The notes beneath the pieces were generated by a model. It saw only the letters and a list, made by a program, of their open reading frames with translations, did not search any database and was not told where the DNA came from. A stretch of 64,000 nt of DNA, taken from assembly GCA_029251405.1 (NCBI GenBank), contig JAQXDK010000036.1:35616-99615 (forward strand), written 5' to 3'. Each line of letters begins with the position of its first letter. The first letter of the stretch is position 1. Source of the DNA: Flavobacteriales bacterium (GTDB taxonomy: Bacteria > Bacteroidota > Bacteroidia > Flavobacteriales_D > Parvicellaceae). This document shows, piece after piece, positions 17,190-25,533 of the stretch. The translations under genes and the position numbers were made by a program.

Positions 17190-18536
17190 ATGTTGAATAA
17201 TAAAGTAGTTAAAGGATTTTCAAAACTATCCAAAGAAGCTAAGATTGAATGGATCACTAATGAATATCTAAGTGGAGACGATCAATCGATTAAACTTCTT
17301 AAAAGCTATTGGCACGAAGATGCTAAAGTTCAAAAAGTGCACGATGAATTTATTGAAAACACGATTACCAATTTTTATATTCCATTTGGTGTAGCTCCAA
17401 ATTTTCTTATAAACGGTCAGGTTTATTGTATCCCCATGGCTATTGAAGAAAGTTCAGTTGTTGCAGCAGCAGCAAAAAATGCATCATTTTGGATGAAAAG
17501 AGGTGGGTTTAAATCCAAAGTTATTTCAACAACAAAAATTGGTCACGTTCACTTTGCTTGGTATGGAGATTTTAAGGTACTTAAAGAATTCATTGAATCC
17601 ATCAAATCGAAGTTTTTTGAGGAAACTAAAGAACTTACCAAAAACATGAACTCTCGTGGAGGCGGAATTTTAGATATTAAGGTACTAGATCGATCAGATT
17701 TAGAACCCAATTATTATCAATTACAAGGAAAGTTTGAAACTTGTGATGCCATGGGAGCCAATTTCATAAATAGTCTACTAGAAAAATTTTCGAAAATATT
17801 AGAGCGAGAACTTCAGGCAAGTAACTTAGAGGAAAGGGAAAAGAAAATTGTGATCATCATGTGCATATTGAGCAATTATACTCCCGAATGTATTGTAAGA
17901 TGTGAGGTGAATTGTAATGTAGATGAATTATCAGACGACCCAGAATTAGATAGTAATGAGTTTGCAAAAAAATTCCAACAAGCTATACATGTAGCTAATA
18001 TTGAACCCTACAGAGCAACGACCCACAATAAAGGAATATTTAATGGAATTGATGCTGTTGTAATTGCAACTGGAAATGATTTTAGAGCTGTTGAGGCCTG
18101 TGGCCATACCTATGCCTCTAAAACTGGTCAATATAGAAGCTTAAGCAATGTTGAAATTAAAAATGGGAAATTTAAATTTTGGATAGATTTACCAATTGCA
18201 GTTGGGACAGTTGGAGGATTGACTTCACTACATCCTATGGTGAAATTCTCTCATCAACTTTTAGGTAATCCCAATGCCAAAAAATTAATGGAAATAATAG
18301 CAGCAGCTGGTCTAGCTCAAAACTTTGGAGCTCTTCGTTCATTGGTAACGACTGGGATCCAAAAAGGTCACATGAAGATGCATTTATTGAATATTTTAAA
18401 TCAACTCGGAGCAACTAAAATAGAAATTAAAAAAATAAAAGATCATTTTAATGACAAAGTTGTCGAGCATAGTGCTGTCGTCAACTTATTCCATGAATTA
18501 AGAAAAGTAAACCAGGAAAATATAATTACTAAATAA
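17190..18536 (+). CDS. Hydroxymethylglutaryl-CoA reductase, class II (degradative-type sequence)
   Basis: 448 residues. Class II features are clear: IPMAIEESSVVAAAAKNASF (81-100) with the catalytic Glu, RGGGILDIKV, NGIDAVVIATGNDFRAVEAC with the Asp/Lys-region of the active site, and near the end KGHMKMHLLN with the catalytic His. The class is often named 'degradative' after Pseudomonas mevalonii, but with the downstream mevalonate pathway kinases and decarboxylase it must serve synthesis here, producing mevalonate from HMG-CoA with NAD(P)H. It heads an operon of at least four to five genes; the next start is two bases past its stop. HMG-CoA synthase and IPP isomerase are not in the window. 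Confidence 0.95.
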   Translation: MLNNKVVKGFSKLSKEAKIEWITNEYLSGDDQSIKLLKSYWHEDAKVQKVHDEFIENTITNFYIPFGVAPNFLINGQVYCIPMAIEESSVVAAAAKNASFWMKRGGFKSKVISTTKIGHVHFAWYGDFKVLKEFIESIKSKFFEETKELTKNMNSRGGGILDIKVLDRSDLEPNYYQLQGKFETCDAMGANFINSLLEKFSKILERELQASNLEEREKKIVIIMCILSNYTPECIVRCEVNCNVDELSDDPELDSNEFAKKFQQAIHVANIEPYRATTHNKGIFNGIDAVVIATGNDFRAVEACGHTYASKTGQYRSLSNVEIKNGKFKFWIDLPIAVGTVGGLTSLHPMVKFSHQLLGNPNAKKLMEIIAAAGLAQNFGALRSLVTTGIQKGHMKMHLLNILNQLGATKIEIKKIKDHFNDKVVEHSAVVNLFHELRKVNQENIITK

Positions 18537-18538
18537 TT

Positions 18539-19447
18539 TTGAAGAAATTTAATTCAAACGGAAAACTTTTAATAACTGGTGAATACCTAATACTAGATGG
18601 TGCTCTTTCTCTTGCAGCTCCTTGCAAATTAGGACAATCCTTAATTTTTATCCCCCACCAAAAACAAACTTTAAATTGGAAAAGTTATGATGTTAATGGT
18701 AAGCTATGGTTTGAATCCGTCTTCAAAGCAGATAACTTAGAAATTGTTGAAACTAGTGACATTGACACAGTAAATTGGTTGAAAAAAATACTTTTATTCT
18801 GTTTTAAAAATTCGAATAAGAATTTTTGTGGTACCATTTCTTGTCATTTAGATTTTCCAAACAATTGGGGGTTGGGTTCTAGTTCTTCGCTTATAAATAA
18901 CATCTCACAACTTTATGGGTTAGATCCATTTGAAATACATTTTGCAACAACCAATGGAAGCGGTTACGATATTGCATGTGCCAATAGCAAATCAGCGTTA
19001 ACTTATCAATTATCCGACAACAAACCAGTAACAAAAAATATACATTGGGATCCAGATTTTAAAAATGAAATTTCATTTATCTTTTTAAACAAGAAACAAA
19101 ATAGCTATTTAGAAATCAAAAGATTCCAGTCTTTGAAGAAAGATTTAGGCTTAATAAATGAAGTGTCTGAACTTACCAAAAAAATAATAGCTTCAACTAC
19201 TTTAAAAGAATTTGAAGAGCTAATCGATATTCATGAAAAAATCATTGGTAATCTTATTGGAGTTGAACCTGTCAAAAAACAATTATTTTCTGACTACAAT
19301 GGGTCTATTAAATCTTTAGGTGCTTGGGGAGGAGACTTTATTATGGCCACAAAAAATAATAAAAACTATTTTTTAAATAAAGGATACCATACTGTAATTC
19401 CATTTAACGAAATTATTAAAAAATCAACACTGAAAATTGCGTCTTGA
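18539..19447 (+). CDS. GYDIA-type GHMP kinase, probable phosphomevalonate kinase
   Basis: 302 residues from a TTG start (18539), chosen since the family N-terminus NSNGKLLITGEYLILDGALS follows directly and no ATG precedes it. The GHMP ATP loop is NNWGLGSSSSLINNI (about 114-128) and the family signature GSGYDIACANSK lies near 140. In flavobacteria this kinase sits between HMG-CoA reductase and diphosphomevalonate decarboxylase, as here, while a separate mevalonate kinase is encoded further down. By elimination it should phosphorylate phosphomevalonate, though this is inferred from pathway logic, not seen in the sequence. Its stop overlaps the next start (TTGA). Confidence 0.88.
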   Translation: MKKFNSNGKLLITGEYLILDGALSLAAPCKLGQSLIFIPHQKQTLNWKSYDVNGKLWFESVFKADNLEIVETSDIDTVNWLKKILLFCFKNSNKNFCGTISCHLDFPNNWGLGSSSSLINNISQLYGLDPFEIHFATTNGSGYDIACANSKSALTYQLSDNKPVTKNIHWDPDFKNEISFIFLNKKQNSYLEIKRFQSLKKDLGLINEVSELTKKIIASTTLKEFEELIDIHEKIIGNLIGVEPVKKQLFSDYNGSIKSLGAWGGDFIMATKNNKNYFLNKGYHTVIPFNEIIKKSTLKIAS

Positions 19448-20523
19448 AAACCCATAATTTCAAATATAATCCAATAAATAATTTTCCTAAATCAGGATTA
19501 GTATCTGCAGAAAGCCCGTCTAATATCGCACTTGTTAAATATTGGGGGAAAAAACCAATACAAATACCCACGAATCCCTCTTTGAGTTTCACACTTAAAA
19601 ATTGCCATACTGTAACGAGTATTGAATTTAAAAAGTCTAATAATTTCTCTTTTAATTTTACTATTGATGGGAAAAAAAACACCTCTTTTTTACCAAAAAT
19701 AGAAGCATTTTTTTCAAGAATAAAAGAGTTCACCCCTTTCCTTTTTCAATATAGTATAGCTATTTCTACAAAAAATACATTTCCACATAGTAGTGGCATA
19801 GCCTCCTCTGCTTCAGGGTTTAGTGCTTTAGCATTAGCTATAGTACAATTAGAACAAAAAATATCAGATTTTTCTGATGAAGACAAATACTTAAAGGCTT
19901 CATTTTTAAGCCGACTGGGCTCTGGCAGCGCCAGTAGATCTCTTTACGGCCCTTGTGCTATCTGGGGACATCATAAATCAATAGAATTCTCTAACAATGA
20001 GTTTGCAATTCCTCATCTTAAAATTCATCCAACCTTTAAAAGTTACCAAGATACGATACTACTAATTGATAAAGGTGTTAAAAAAGTAAGCTCTACTGTT
20101 GGACATAATTTAATGAATAATCATCCTTTTTCTGAGCAAAGGTACAACCAAGCAAATCAGAACTTAAAAGAACTAATTACACTACTTGAAACTGAGGATA
20201 TAGAGAAATTTATTTCCCTAACCGAAAGTGAGGCTCTTACTTTACATGCAATGATGATGACATCAAATCCTTATTTTATTTTAATGAAAGAGGGAACCGT
20301 CTCTGTTATTGAAAGGATTTGGGAATTCAGAAAAGAAACTAACATACCGCTAAGTTTTACTCTAGATGCGGGTGCTAACGTTCACCTACTATATCCTAAG
20401 AGTTACAAACAAACTGTTATGGACTTCATCCAATCCGAATTAATTGTTTTTTGCGAAAATCAACAGTATATTTGTGATGAAGTTGGTAGCGGAGCTAAAA
20501 TTTTAAAAGAAAGCTATGCTTAA
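19444..20523 (+). CDS. mvaD: Diphosphomevalonate decarboxylase
   Basis: Converts mevalonate 5-diphosphate to isopentenyl diphosphate with ATP. 359 residues from a TTG start overlapping the previous stop by four bases; alternative starts lie inside the conserved fold. Family motifs: ESPSNIALVKYWGKKPIQIP with PTNPSLSFTL (25-49), the glycine/serine-rich ATP loop HSSGIASSASGFSALALA (about 115-132), GSGSASRSLYGPCAIWG (about 158) and the catalytic Asp in FTLDAGANVHLLYP (about 303). Slightly longer than the bacterial norm (about 330). The following mevalonate kinase gene overlaps its end by eight bases. Confidence 0.96.
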   Translation: MKTHNFKYNPINNFPKSGLVSAESPSNIALVKYWGKKPIQIPTNPSLSFTLKNCHTVTSIEFKKSNNFSFNFTIDGKKNTSFLPKIEAFFSRIKEFTPFLFQYSIAISTKNTFPHSSGIASSASGFSALALAIVQLEQKISDFSDEDKYLKASFLSRLGSGSASRSLYGPCAIWGHHKSIEFSNNEFAIPHLKIHPTFKSYQDTILLIDKGVKKVSSTVGHNLMNNHPFSEQRYNQANQNLKELITLLETEDIEKFISLTESEALTLHAMMMTSNPYFILMKEGTVSVIERIWEFRKETNIPLSFTLDAGANVHLLYPKSYKQTVMDFIQSELIVFCENQQYICDEVGSGAKILKESYA

Positions 20524-21454
20524 AGAATCTTTATACTACGGAAAAATATTACTATTTGGAGAATACGGAATTATCCAAGATTCCATGGGGCTTTCTATCC
20601 CCTATTCTGACTACAACGGTAAATTTCTTTTTAATAAAAAAGATGAAAAATCTGTAAAATCTAACCAACAACTTTTTCAATTTTTCAAACATCTCCAAAA
20701 TTTAGAGGATAAGAAATCTCTTCCCTGCAAACTTGATTTACAAGCTTTTGAGAGAGATTTAAAAAATGATATTTATTTTGATTCTTCCATTCCTCAAGGA
20801 TTTGGGATTGGGAGTTCTGGAGCTATAGTAGCAGCTATTTATGATCGTTACTGTACTGAAAATAAAATAGATGCCAACAAAGAAATCGAGAATGAAAAAA
20901 TATTAGCATTGAAACAGATTTTCAGTTCTCTCGAAAGTTATTATCATGGTACAAGTTCTGGTTTAGATCCTTTGATATGTTACTTAAACTTACCAATTTT
21001 AATTAAATCTAAAACTGACTTAGGGACAGTAGGGATTCCGGATTCTAATGATGGTAAAGGTGCTGTATTTTTAATAAACACAGGTGAAACTGGTAATACT
21101 CAACCGCTTGTTCAACATTTCTTAGAAAAATGTAAAGAAGAAGGTTTTCGTGAAATGTTAAAAAATAAATTTAAAAAATACAACGACGCGAGTATTGAAG
21201 CATTTCTAAAAAATGAAGGTCACTCATTACTTAAAAATGTAAAGTCACTTTCAAAAGTACTTTATGAAAATTTTCAGCCTATGATTCCAAAACTTTACAG
21301 GAAATTGTGGAAGGATGGAATTGATAGCAACTCATATTATTTGAAACTTTGTGGTTCTGGAGGTGGTGGATATATTTTGGGATTCACTAAAGACCTTGAA
21401 AAAGCACAAAATAAACTGAGTAGTTATCAACTAGATGTCATCCACAGATTCTAG
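20516..21454 (+). CDS. Mevalonate kinase (GHMP kinase)
   Basis: 312 residues beginning MLKESLYYGKILLFGEYGII, the K-I-L-L-F-G-E-Y motif of mevalonate kinases. The ATP loop SIPQGFGIGSSGAIVAAIYD is near 92-111, SGLDPLICYL near 153 carries the likely catalytic Asp, and CGSGGGGYILGFTKD near 280 is the C-terminal glycine motif. It makes phosphomevalonate from mevalonate. Gene overlap on both sides (eight bases upstream, twenty downstream) shows tight operon packing. With the GYDIA kinase also present, the assignment of which kinase does which step rests on family resemblance and on the known flavobacterial order. Confidence 0.92.
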   Translation: MLKESLYYGKILLFGEYGIIQDSMGLSIPYSDYNGKFLFNKKDEKSVKSNQQLFQFFKHLQNLEDKKSLPCKLDLQAFERDLKNDIYFDSSIPQGFGIGSSGAIVAAIYDRYCTENKIDANKEIENEKILALKQIFSSLESYYHGTSSGLDPLICYLNLPILIKSKTDLGTVGIPDSNDGKGAVFLINTGETGNTQPLVQHFLEKCKEEGFREMLKNKFKKYNDASIEAFLKNEGHSLLKNVKSLSKVLYENFQPMIPKLYRKLWKDGIDSNSYYLKLCGSGGGGYILGFTKDLEKAQNKLSSYQLDVIHRF

Positions 21455-22328
21455 TCCGATATCGGATAAAAAGTCATTAATAATCAAAATAATGGCGATT
21501 TTATCAATTGCCAGATGGTACAATATTTTTCTAATTACATTAAGCTTATACGCAATTCAAATTTTCATTTTTGAGAATTCTATTGATTTCATTTTAGAAG
21601 ATAAAGGAATTAAGTTACATCTCTATGTTTTATCAGTTGATTTAATAATTATTGCGGGTTATTTAATTAATGCTTTTTACGATTTTGAAAAAGACATGAT
21701 CAACCATCCTGAGAAAACTTACTTTAACAGAATAGTGAGTAAAAATAGTTGTCTAAATATTTATATTTTATGTAATATTTTAGGTGTTTCTATAGCTTTT
21801 TTAATTAGCACTAAAGTATTAATTTTTTCAATCTCATTAATAGTAGCCTTGTGGATTTATTCTCATAAATTAAGAAAAAAAGTATTATTTGGAGAGATAA
21901 GTGCATCGCTTTTAACTGTGAGTTTTTTTTTAGGTATAGCACTGCTAAATTCAAATTTTAATATAACACTAGGACTGTTTAGTACTTATATATTCACTAT
22001 TGATTTAACAAGAGAAATTGTAAAAAAAATGATTTCTTTGAAAGGAGATTTAATTGTAGGAGAAAAAAGTATTCCAATATATTTTGGGATAAAAAATTCA
22101 AAGTATATTATTTTTTTCATCATGATTAGCTCTTTATTAGCTATACTTTCTCTTTTACCCTTTGTTATTGACAGAACCTTTTCCTATTATTTTATTTTAT
22201 CATTTGCAGTGATATCTTACGCTATTTATTTACTTCATTATGCAAAAATCAAAACCCAATACGAAAACATAAATACTGTCTATAAATTTCTAATTGGATT
22301 AGCAATTTTTTCAATAGTTTTATACTAA
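21435..22328 (+). CDS. UbiA-family prenyltransferase (geranylgeranylglycerol-phosphate geranylgeranyltransferase-like)
   Basis: 297 residues with eight to nine transmembrane helices. The aspartate motif N-A-F-Y-D-F-E-K-D at about 76-84 (NxxxDxxxD) binds the prenyl diphosphate through Mg2+, and the second polar loop TIDLTREIVKKMISLKGDL (about 187-205) matches the D-x-x-R-E-x-x-K-D-x-x-x-x-x-G-D pattern. In flavobacterial genomes this member follows the mevalonate genes and is commonly annotated as an archaeal-type DGGGP synthase relative. Its acceptor in bacteria is not established; menaquinone, heme O or an ether lipid are all conceivable. The start overlaps mevalonate kinase by twenty bases. 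Confidence 0.88.
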   Translation: MSSTDSSPISDKKSLIIKIMAILSIARWYNIFLITLSLYAIQIFIFENSIDFILEDKGIKLHLYVLSVDLIIIAGYLINAFYDFEKDMINHPEKTYFNRIVSKNSCLNIYILCNILGVSIAFLISTKVLIFSISLIVALWIYSHKLRKKVLFGEISASLLTVSFFLGIALLNSNFNITLGLFSTYIFTIDLTREIVKKMISLKGDLIVGEKSIPIYFGIKNSKYIIFFIMISSLLAILSLLPFVIDRTFSYYFILSFAVISYAIYLLHYAKIKTQYENINTVYKFLIGLAIFSIVLY

Positions 22329-22331
22329 GTA

Positions 22332-24437
22332 ATGAAAATTAAATATTTAATATTAACTCTATTTTTTCCCAACTGTCAATCCAATATGAACAAAGCAACT
22401 GAAGCTCCTATTTGTAAAACTGAAAATAAAGTATTAACAGCTCATAACGACGAAAGAATAGATCAATATTATTGGCTTAATAACCGAGAGAATCCAGATG
22501 TGATAGAATATTTAGAAAAAGAAAATAGTTATTCTAACCTTCAAATGAAATCTACAGATAAGTTTCAAAAAGACTTATTTAATGAACTTAAATCTCGAAT
22601 TAAAGAAGATGACCAAGGAGTACCCTATTTATACAATGATTATTACTATTGGAAAAAATTTAAAAAGGGATTGGAATATCCTATTTATTTAAGAAAATCT
22701 ACTGAAAATAGCGAGGAAGAAACCTTATTGAATGTCAACGAAATGGCAAGTGATTATGATTTTTTTAATCTTGGAGACTATGACATTTCAAATGATAATA
22801 ATTTAATGGCATACAGCTACGATACACTTTCTAGAAGAATATATGACATCAAAATAAAAAATTTAAGGACCAATAATTTACTTAATGAAACTATTGAAAA
22901 AACTACTGGATCTGTTGTTTTTGCAAATGACAATCAAACTATTTTTTATGGTAAAAAAGATCCTCAAACATTAAGAGCATATCAAATTTATATACATAAA
23001 ATAGGTACTGATCAATCAAAAGACATTTTAATATTTGAAGAGAAAGATGAAACTTTTTCTTGTACTGTTTACAAATCTAAGTCCAATAAATACATTATCA
23101 TAAATTCTTCAAGTACAGTTAGTGATGAATATCGACTGATTCCAGCAGATAATCCTTTAGATGACCCCATAATTTTCCAAAAAAGAGAAAGAGGATTGGA
23201 ATATAGCATATATCACCAAAATCATAAATTTTATATTGTCACCAATAAAGATCATAAAAATTTCAGTGTTAAATTTTGCTTCGAAGAAAATACAGATAAA
23301 AACAATTGGAAAGACATAATCCCTGGAAGAAATGAGGTTTTGATTGAAGGTTTAGATGTTTTTAACGATTTTTTAGTGGTTTCTGAAAGGAAAAATGGGT
23401 TAATTCAACTACAAGTAAGGAATCTAAAAGAGAAAACCAATCATTACATTCCTTTTAGCGACCCTACGTATGTAGTTGGAACATCTTCTAACTTGGTAAT
23501 GAATACTACATCACTTAGATATGTCTACACATCTTTAGTTAATTCTGGTACCGTATTTGAGTACGACATGCTTTCAAAAAAAACAAAAGTTCTCAAACAA
23601 AATGAAATAGTTGGTGGATACAATCAAGACAACTATATATCTGAAAGAATTTGGGCAGAAGGTAGGGATGGTACCAAAATACCAATGTCCATGGTTTACA
23701 AAAAAGGAATAAAGAAAGATGGATCAAATCCTACTCTTCTATATGCCTACGGGTCCTATGGATACAGTATAGATCCAACATTTAGTTCTAACAGATTAAG
23801 TTTATTAGATCGAGGATTTATTTTCGTAATTGCTCATATTAGGGGTGGTGAGGAAATGGGAAGAAATTGGTACGAAGACGGGAAATTACTTAAAAAGAAA
23901 AACACTTTTTTTGATTTTATAGATTGTAGTGAATTTTTAATAAGTGAAAATTATTGTACCAAAAAAAATCTATATGCATCTGGAGGAAGTGCTGGGGGAT
24001 TATTAATGGGTGTAATCATTAACCTCAACCCAGAGCTATACAATGGGGTTTTAGCACATGTACCTTTTGTAGATGTAGTAACTACCATGCTAGACGAATC
24101 TATACCTTTAACTACTGGTGAATACGATGAATGGGGGAATCCAAATAACAAAGAATACTATGACTATATGAAAAGTTATTCTCCTTACGATAACATAAAG
24201 AAAATGGATTATCCAAATTTACTAGTTACAACAGGACTTCACGATTCACAAGTTCAATATTGGGAACCTGCAAAATGGGTCGCAAAAATAAGAGCACAAA
24301 AAACAGATGATAATTTACTGCTGCTAAAAACAAATATGAAAGCTGGTCATGGTGGAGCTAGTGGAAGATTTGAATACTTAAAGGAAGTAGCTTTGGATTA
24401 TGCATTTCTGTTTAAACTAGAAAATATTACTCAATAA
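22332..24437 (+). CDS. S9 family oligopeptidase B-like peptidase, predicted lipoprotein
   Basis: 701 residues. An N-terminal beta-propeller (about 75-420) is followed by the alpha/beta hydrolase domain. Catalytic residues are visible: Ser in SGGSAGGLLMGV (about 553), Asp in TGLHDSQVQYWEPAKW (about 638) and His in KAGHGGASGRFEY (about 676). The acidic DEWGNP and SYSPYDNI segments match oligopeptidase B (S9A), which cuts peptides after Lys or Arg. The N-terminus LILTLFFPNC suggests export with a lipid-modified Cys, although the lipobox is imperfect. It starts three bases after the prenyltransferase stop and overlaps convergent aroK by eleven bases. Confidence 0.92.
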   Translation: MKIKYLILTLFFPNCQSNMNKATEAPICKTENKVLTAHNDERIDQYYWLNNRENPDVIEYLEKENSYSNLQMKSTDKFQKDLFNELKSRIKEDDQGVPYLYNDYYYWKKFKKGLEYPIYLRKSTENSEEETLLNVNEMASDYDFFNLGDYDISNDNNLMAYSYDTLSRRIYDIKIKNLRTNNLLNETIEKTTGSVVFANDNQTIFYGKKDPQTLRAYQIYIHKIGTDQSKDILIFEEKDETFSCTVYKSKSNKYIIINSSSTVSDEYRLIPADNPLDDPIIFQKRERGLEYSIYHQNHKFYIVTNKDHKNFSVKFCFEENTDKNNWKDIIPGRNEVLIEGLDVFNDFLVVSERKNGLIQLQVRNLKEKTNHYIPFSDPTYVVGTSSNLVMNTTSLRYVYTSLVNSGTVFEYDMLSKKTKVLKQNEIVGGYNQDNYISERIWAEGRDGTKIPMSMVYKKGIKKDGSNPTLLYAYGSYGYSIDPTFSSNRLSLLDRGFIFVIAHIRGGEEMGRNWYEDGKLLKKKNTFFDFIDCSEFLISENYCTKKNLYASGGSAGGLLMGVIINLNPELYNGVLAHVPFVDVVTTMLDESIPLTTGEYDEWGNPNNKEYYDYMKSYSPYDNIKKMDYPNLLVTTGLHDSQVQYWEPAKWVAKIRAQKTDDNLLLLKTNMKAGHGGASGRFEYLKEVALDYAFLFKLENITQ

Positions 24438-24924
24438 TTGATATAATAGTTGCTACTATTTCTTGAGGCGATTTAAAATCAGTTGTAATTGTAAAATGTG
24501 CCTTTTGATAAGCTGAATTTCTAAAATCAAGAATTTCTCCAATTGAATCTTTATTTTTTATAAGGGGTCTGCCACTTTCGATTTTCGTTCTACGATTTAG
24601 TTCCGCAGCCGATGTTTTTAAATAAATAGTAGTACCAATTAAATTTAACTTCTTAAAGTTGTCATTATAAATAGGAAATCCTCCTCCTGTAGCTATTACG
24701 GTATTTGTGTTTTTTAAGGACGGTAATAATTGCATTTCCATAGTTCTAAAGTAATTTTCACCATTTTTCTTGAAAATCTCTTTACACGACATTTGTTCTT
24801 TTAACTCTATAATTTTATCAGTATCTAAGAAATCAAAATTTAACTCTGTAGACAATAATCTTCCAATAGTTGTTTTACCAGCTCCCATCATTCCAATAAG
24901 TATAATTGAATTTTGAATGCTCAA
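24427..24924 (-). CDS. aroK: Shikimate kinase
   Basis: Phosphorylates shikimate in aromatic amino acid synthesis. 165 residues: Walker A GMMGAGKTTIGRLLS (11-25), DTD motif in FLDTDKIIE (32-40), the shikimate-binding Arg in YFRTMEMQLL, ATGGGFPI (Gly-rich Walker B-like, about 78-85) and lid RTKIESGRPLI with the catalytic Arg. It starts at a TTG (24922-24924); the next in-frame ATG would cut off the first beta-strand before the P-loop, so the TTG is preferred. The start is one base from the end of the upstream DUF6913 gene, making an operon prmC-ligA-DUF6913-aroK likely. Confidence 0.96.
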   Translation of the reverse strand: MSIQNSIILIGMMGAGKTTIGRLLSTELNFDFLDTDKIIELKEQMSCKEIFKKNGENYFRTMEMQLLPSLKNTNTVIATGGGFPIYNDNFKKLNLIGTTIYLKTSAAELNRRTKIESGRPLIKNKDSIGEILDFRNSAYQKAHFTITTDFKSPQEIVATIISIIE

Positions 24925-24925
24925 C

Positions 24926-25483
24926 TTATTTTTTATTGAAGATTTTCAAATAATTAATTACATGTTTTACATACTGCAGGTAATCCTTTGGATCTGTTTC
25001 AATCATTAAGTCGTAATAAGGCTTTTTGTCTTCAGAAAAACTACCAATCTTAAATGGAGATTTAGATAAAAGTAATACTAATCTTAAGGGAATTGTTACG
25101 TTTTCAGTTAAATCTAAAAGAATGTCAAACCTTTGAGACATAAAGTTTTTGACGACATTTTTTTTTGGTAGCGAATAATAATTGAGATCGTATATTGTAA
25201 AAAAATCAAGACCTAATCTACTTTTCAAGAATTCTGGGTCATTTTTTAAAGGATAAAAAGCTAATATCTTAATGTTTGGAATTTTATACTCGGCTTTAAT
25301 TAATTTTATTATTTGAACGGTAGACTCGTAATCATTCTCATTTTTAATAACGCATAACATACCCATAGATTTGGCATCTTCTATGTTACAGGATTGGACA
25401 TTTCTAGTATTTTTTATTTTAAGTCTTCTCTCTAAAACCTTACTTCCTAGAAATAGTTTGAAATTTAAAAATGTGATTTTCAT
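24926..25483 (-). CDS. DUF6913 family protein
   Basis: 185 residues, no signal peptide and no membrane helix; predicted cytoplasmic alpha/beta protein. The pattern of Rossmann-like strands (SMGMLCVIKNENDYES, IPNIKILAFYPLKNDPEFLK) and the C-terminal segment FKIGSFSEDKKPYYDLMIE followed by a helix (YLQYVKHVINYLKIF) matches what I know as DUF6913, a Bacteroidota family of unknown function. The start is ATG at 25481-25483. It lies 50 bases past ligA and one base ahead of aroK. In other flavobacteria the family also travels with ligA, so a housekeeping link is possible, but no catalytic motif is evident. Confidence 0.82.
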   Translation of the reverse strand: MKITFLNFKLFLGSKVLERRLKIKNTRNVQSCNIEDAKSMGMLCVIKNENDYESTVQIIKLIKAEYKIPNIKILAFYPLKNDPEFLKSRLGLDFFTIYDLNYYSLPKKNVVKNFMSQRFDILLDLTENVTIPLRLVLLLSKSPFKIGSFSEDKKPYYDLMIETDPKDYLQYVKHVINYLKIFNKK

Positions 25484-25533
25484 TTTTTTAACACCTTAAC
25501 TTATATCAAAGCGTTATAAATTTAAACAAATGT

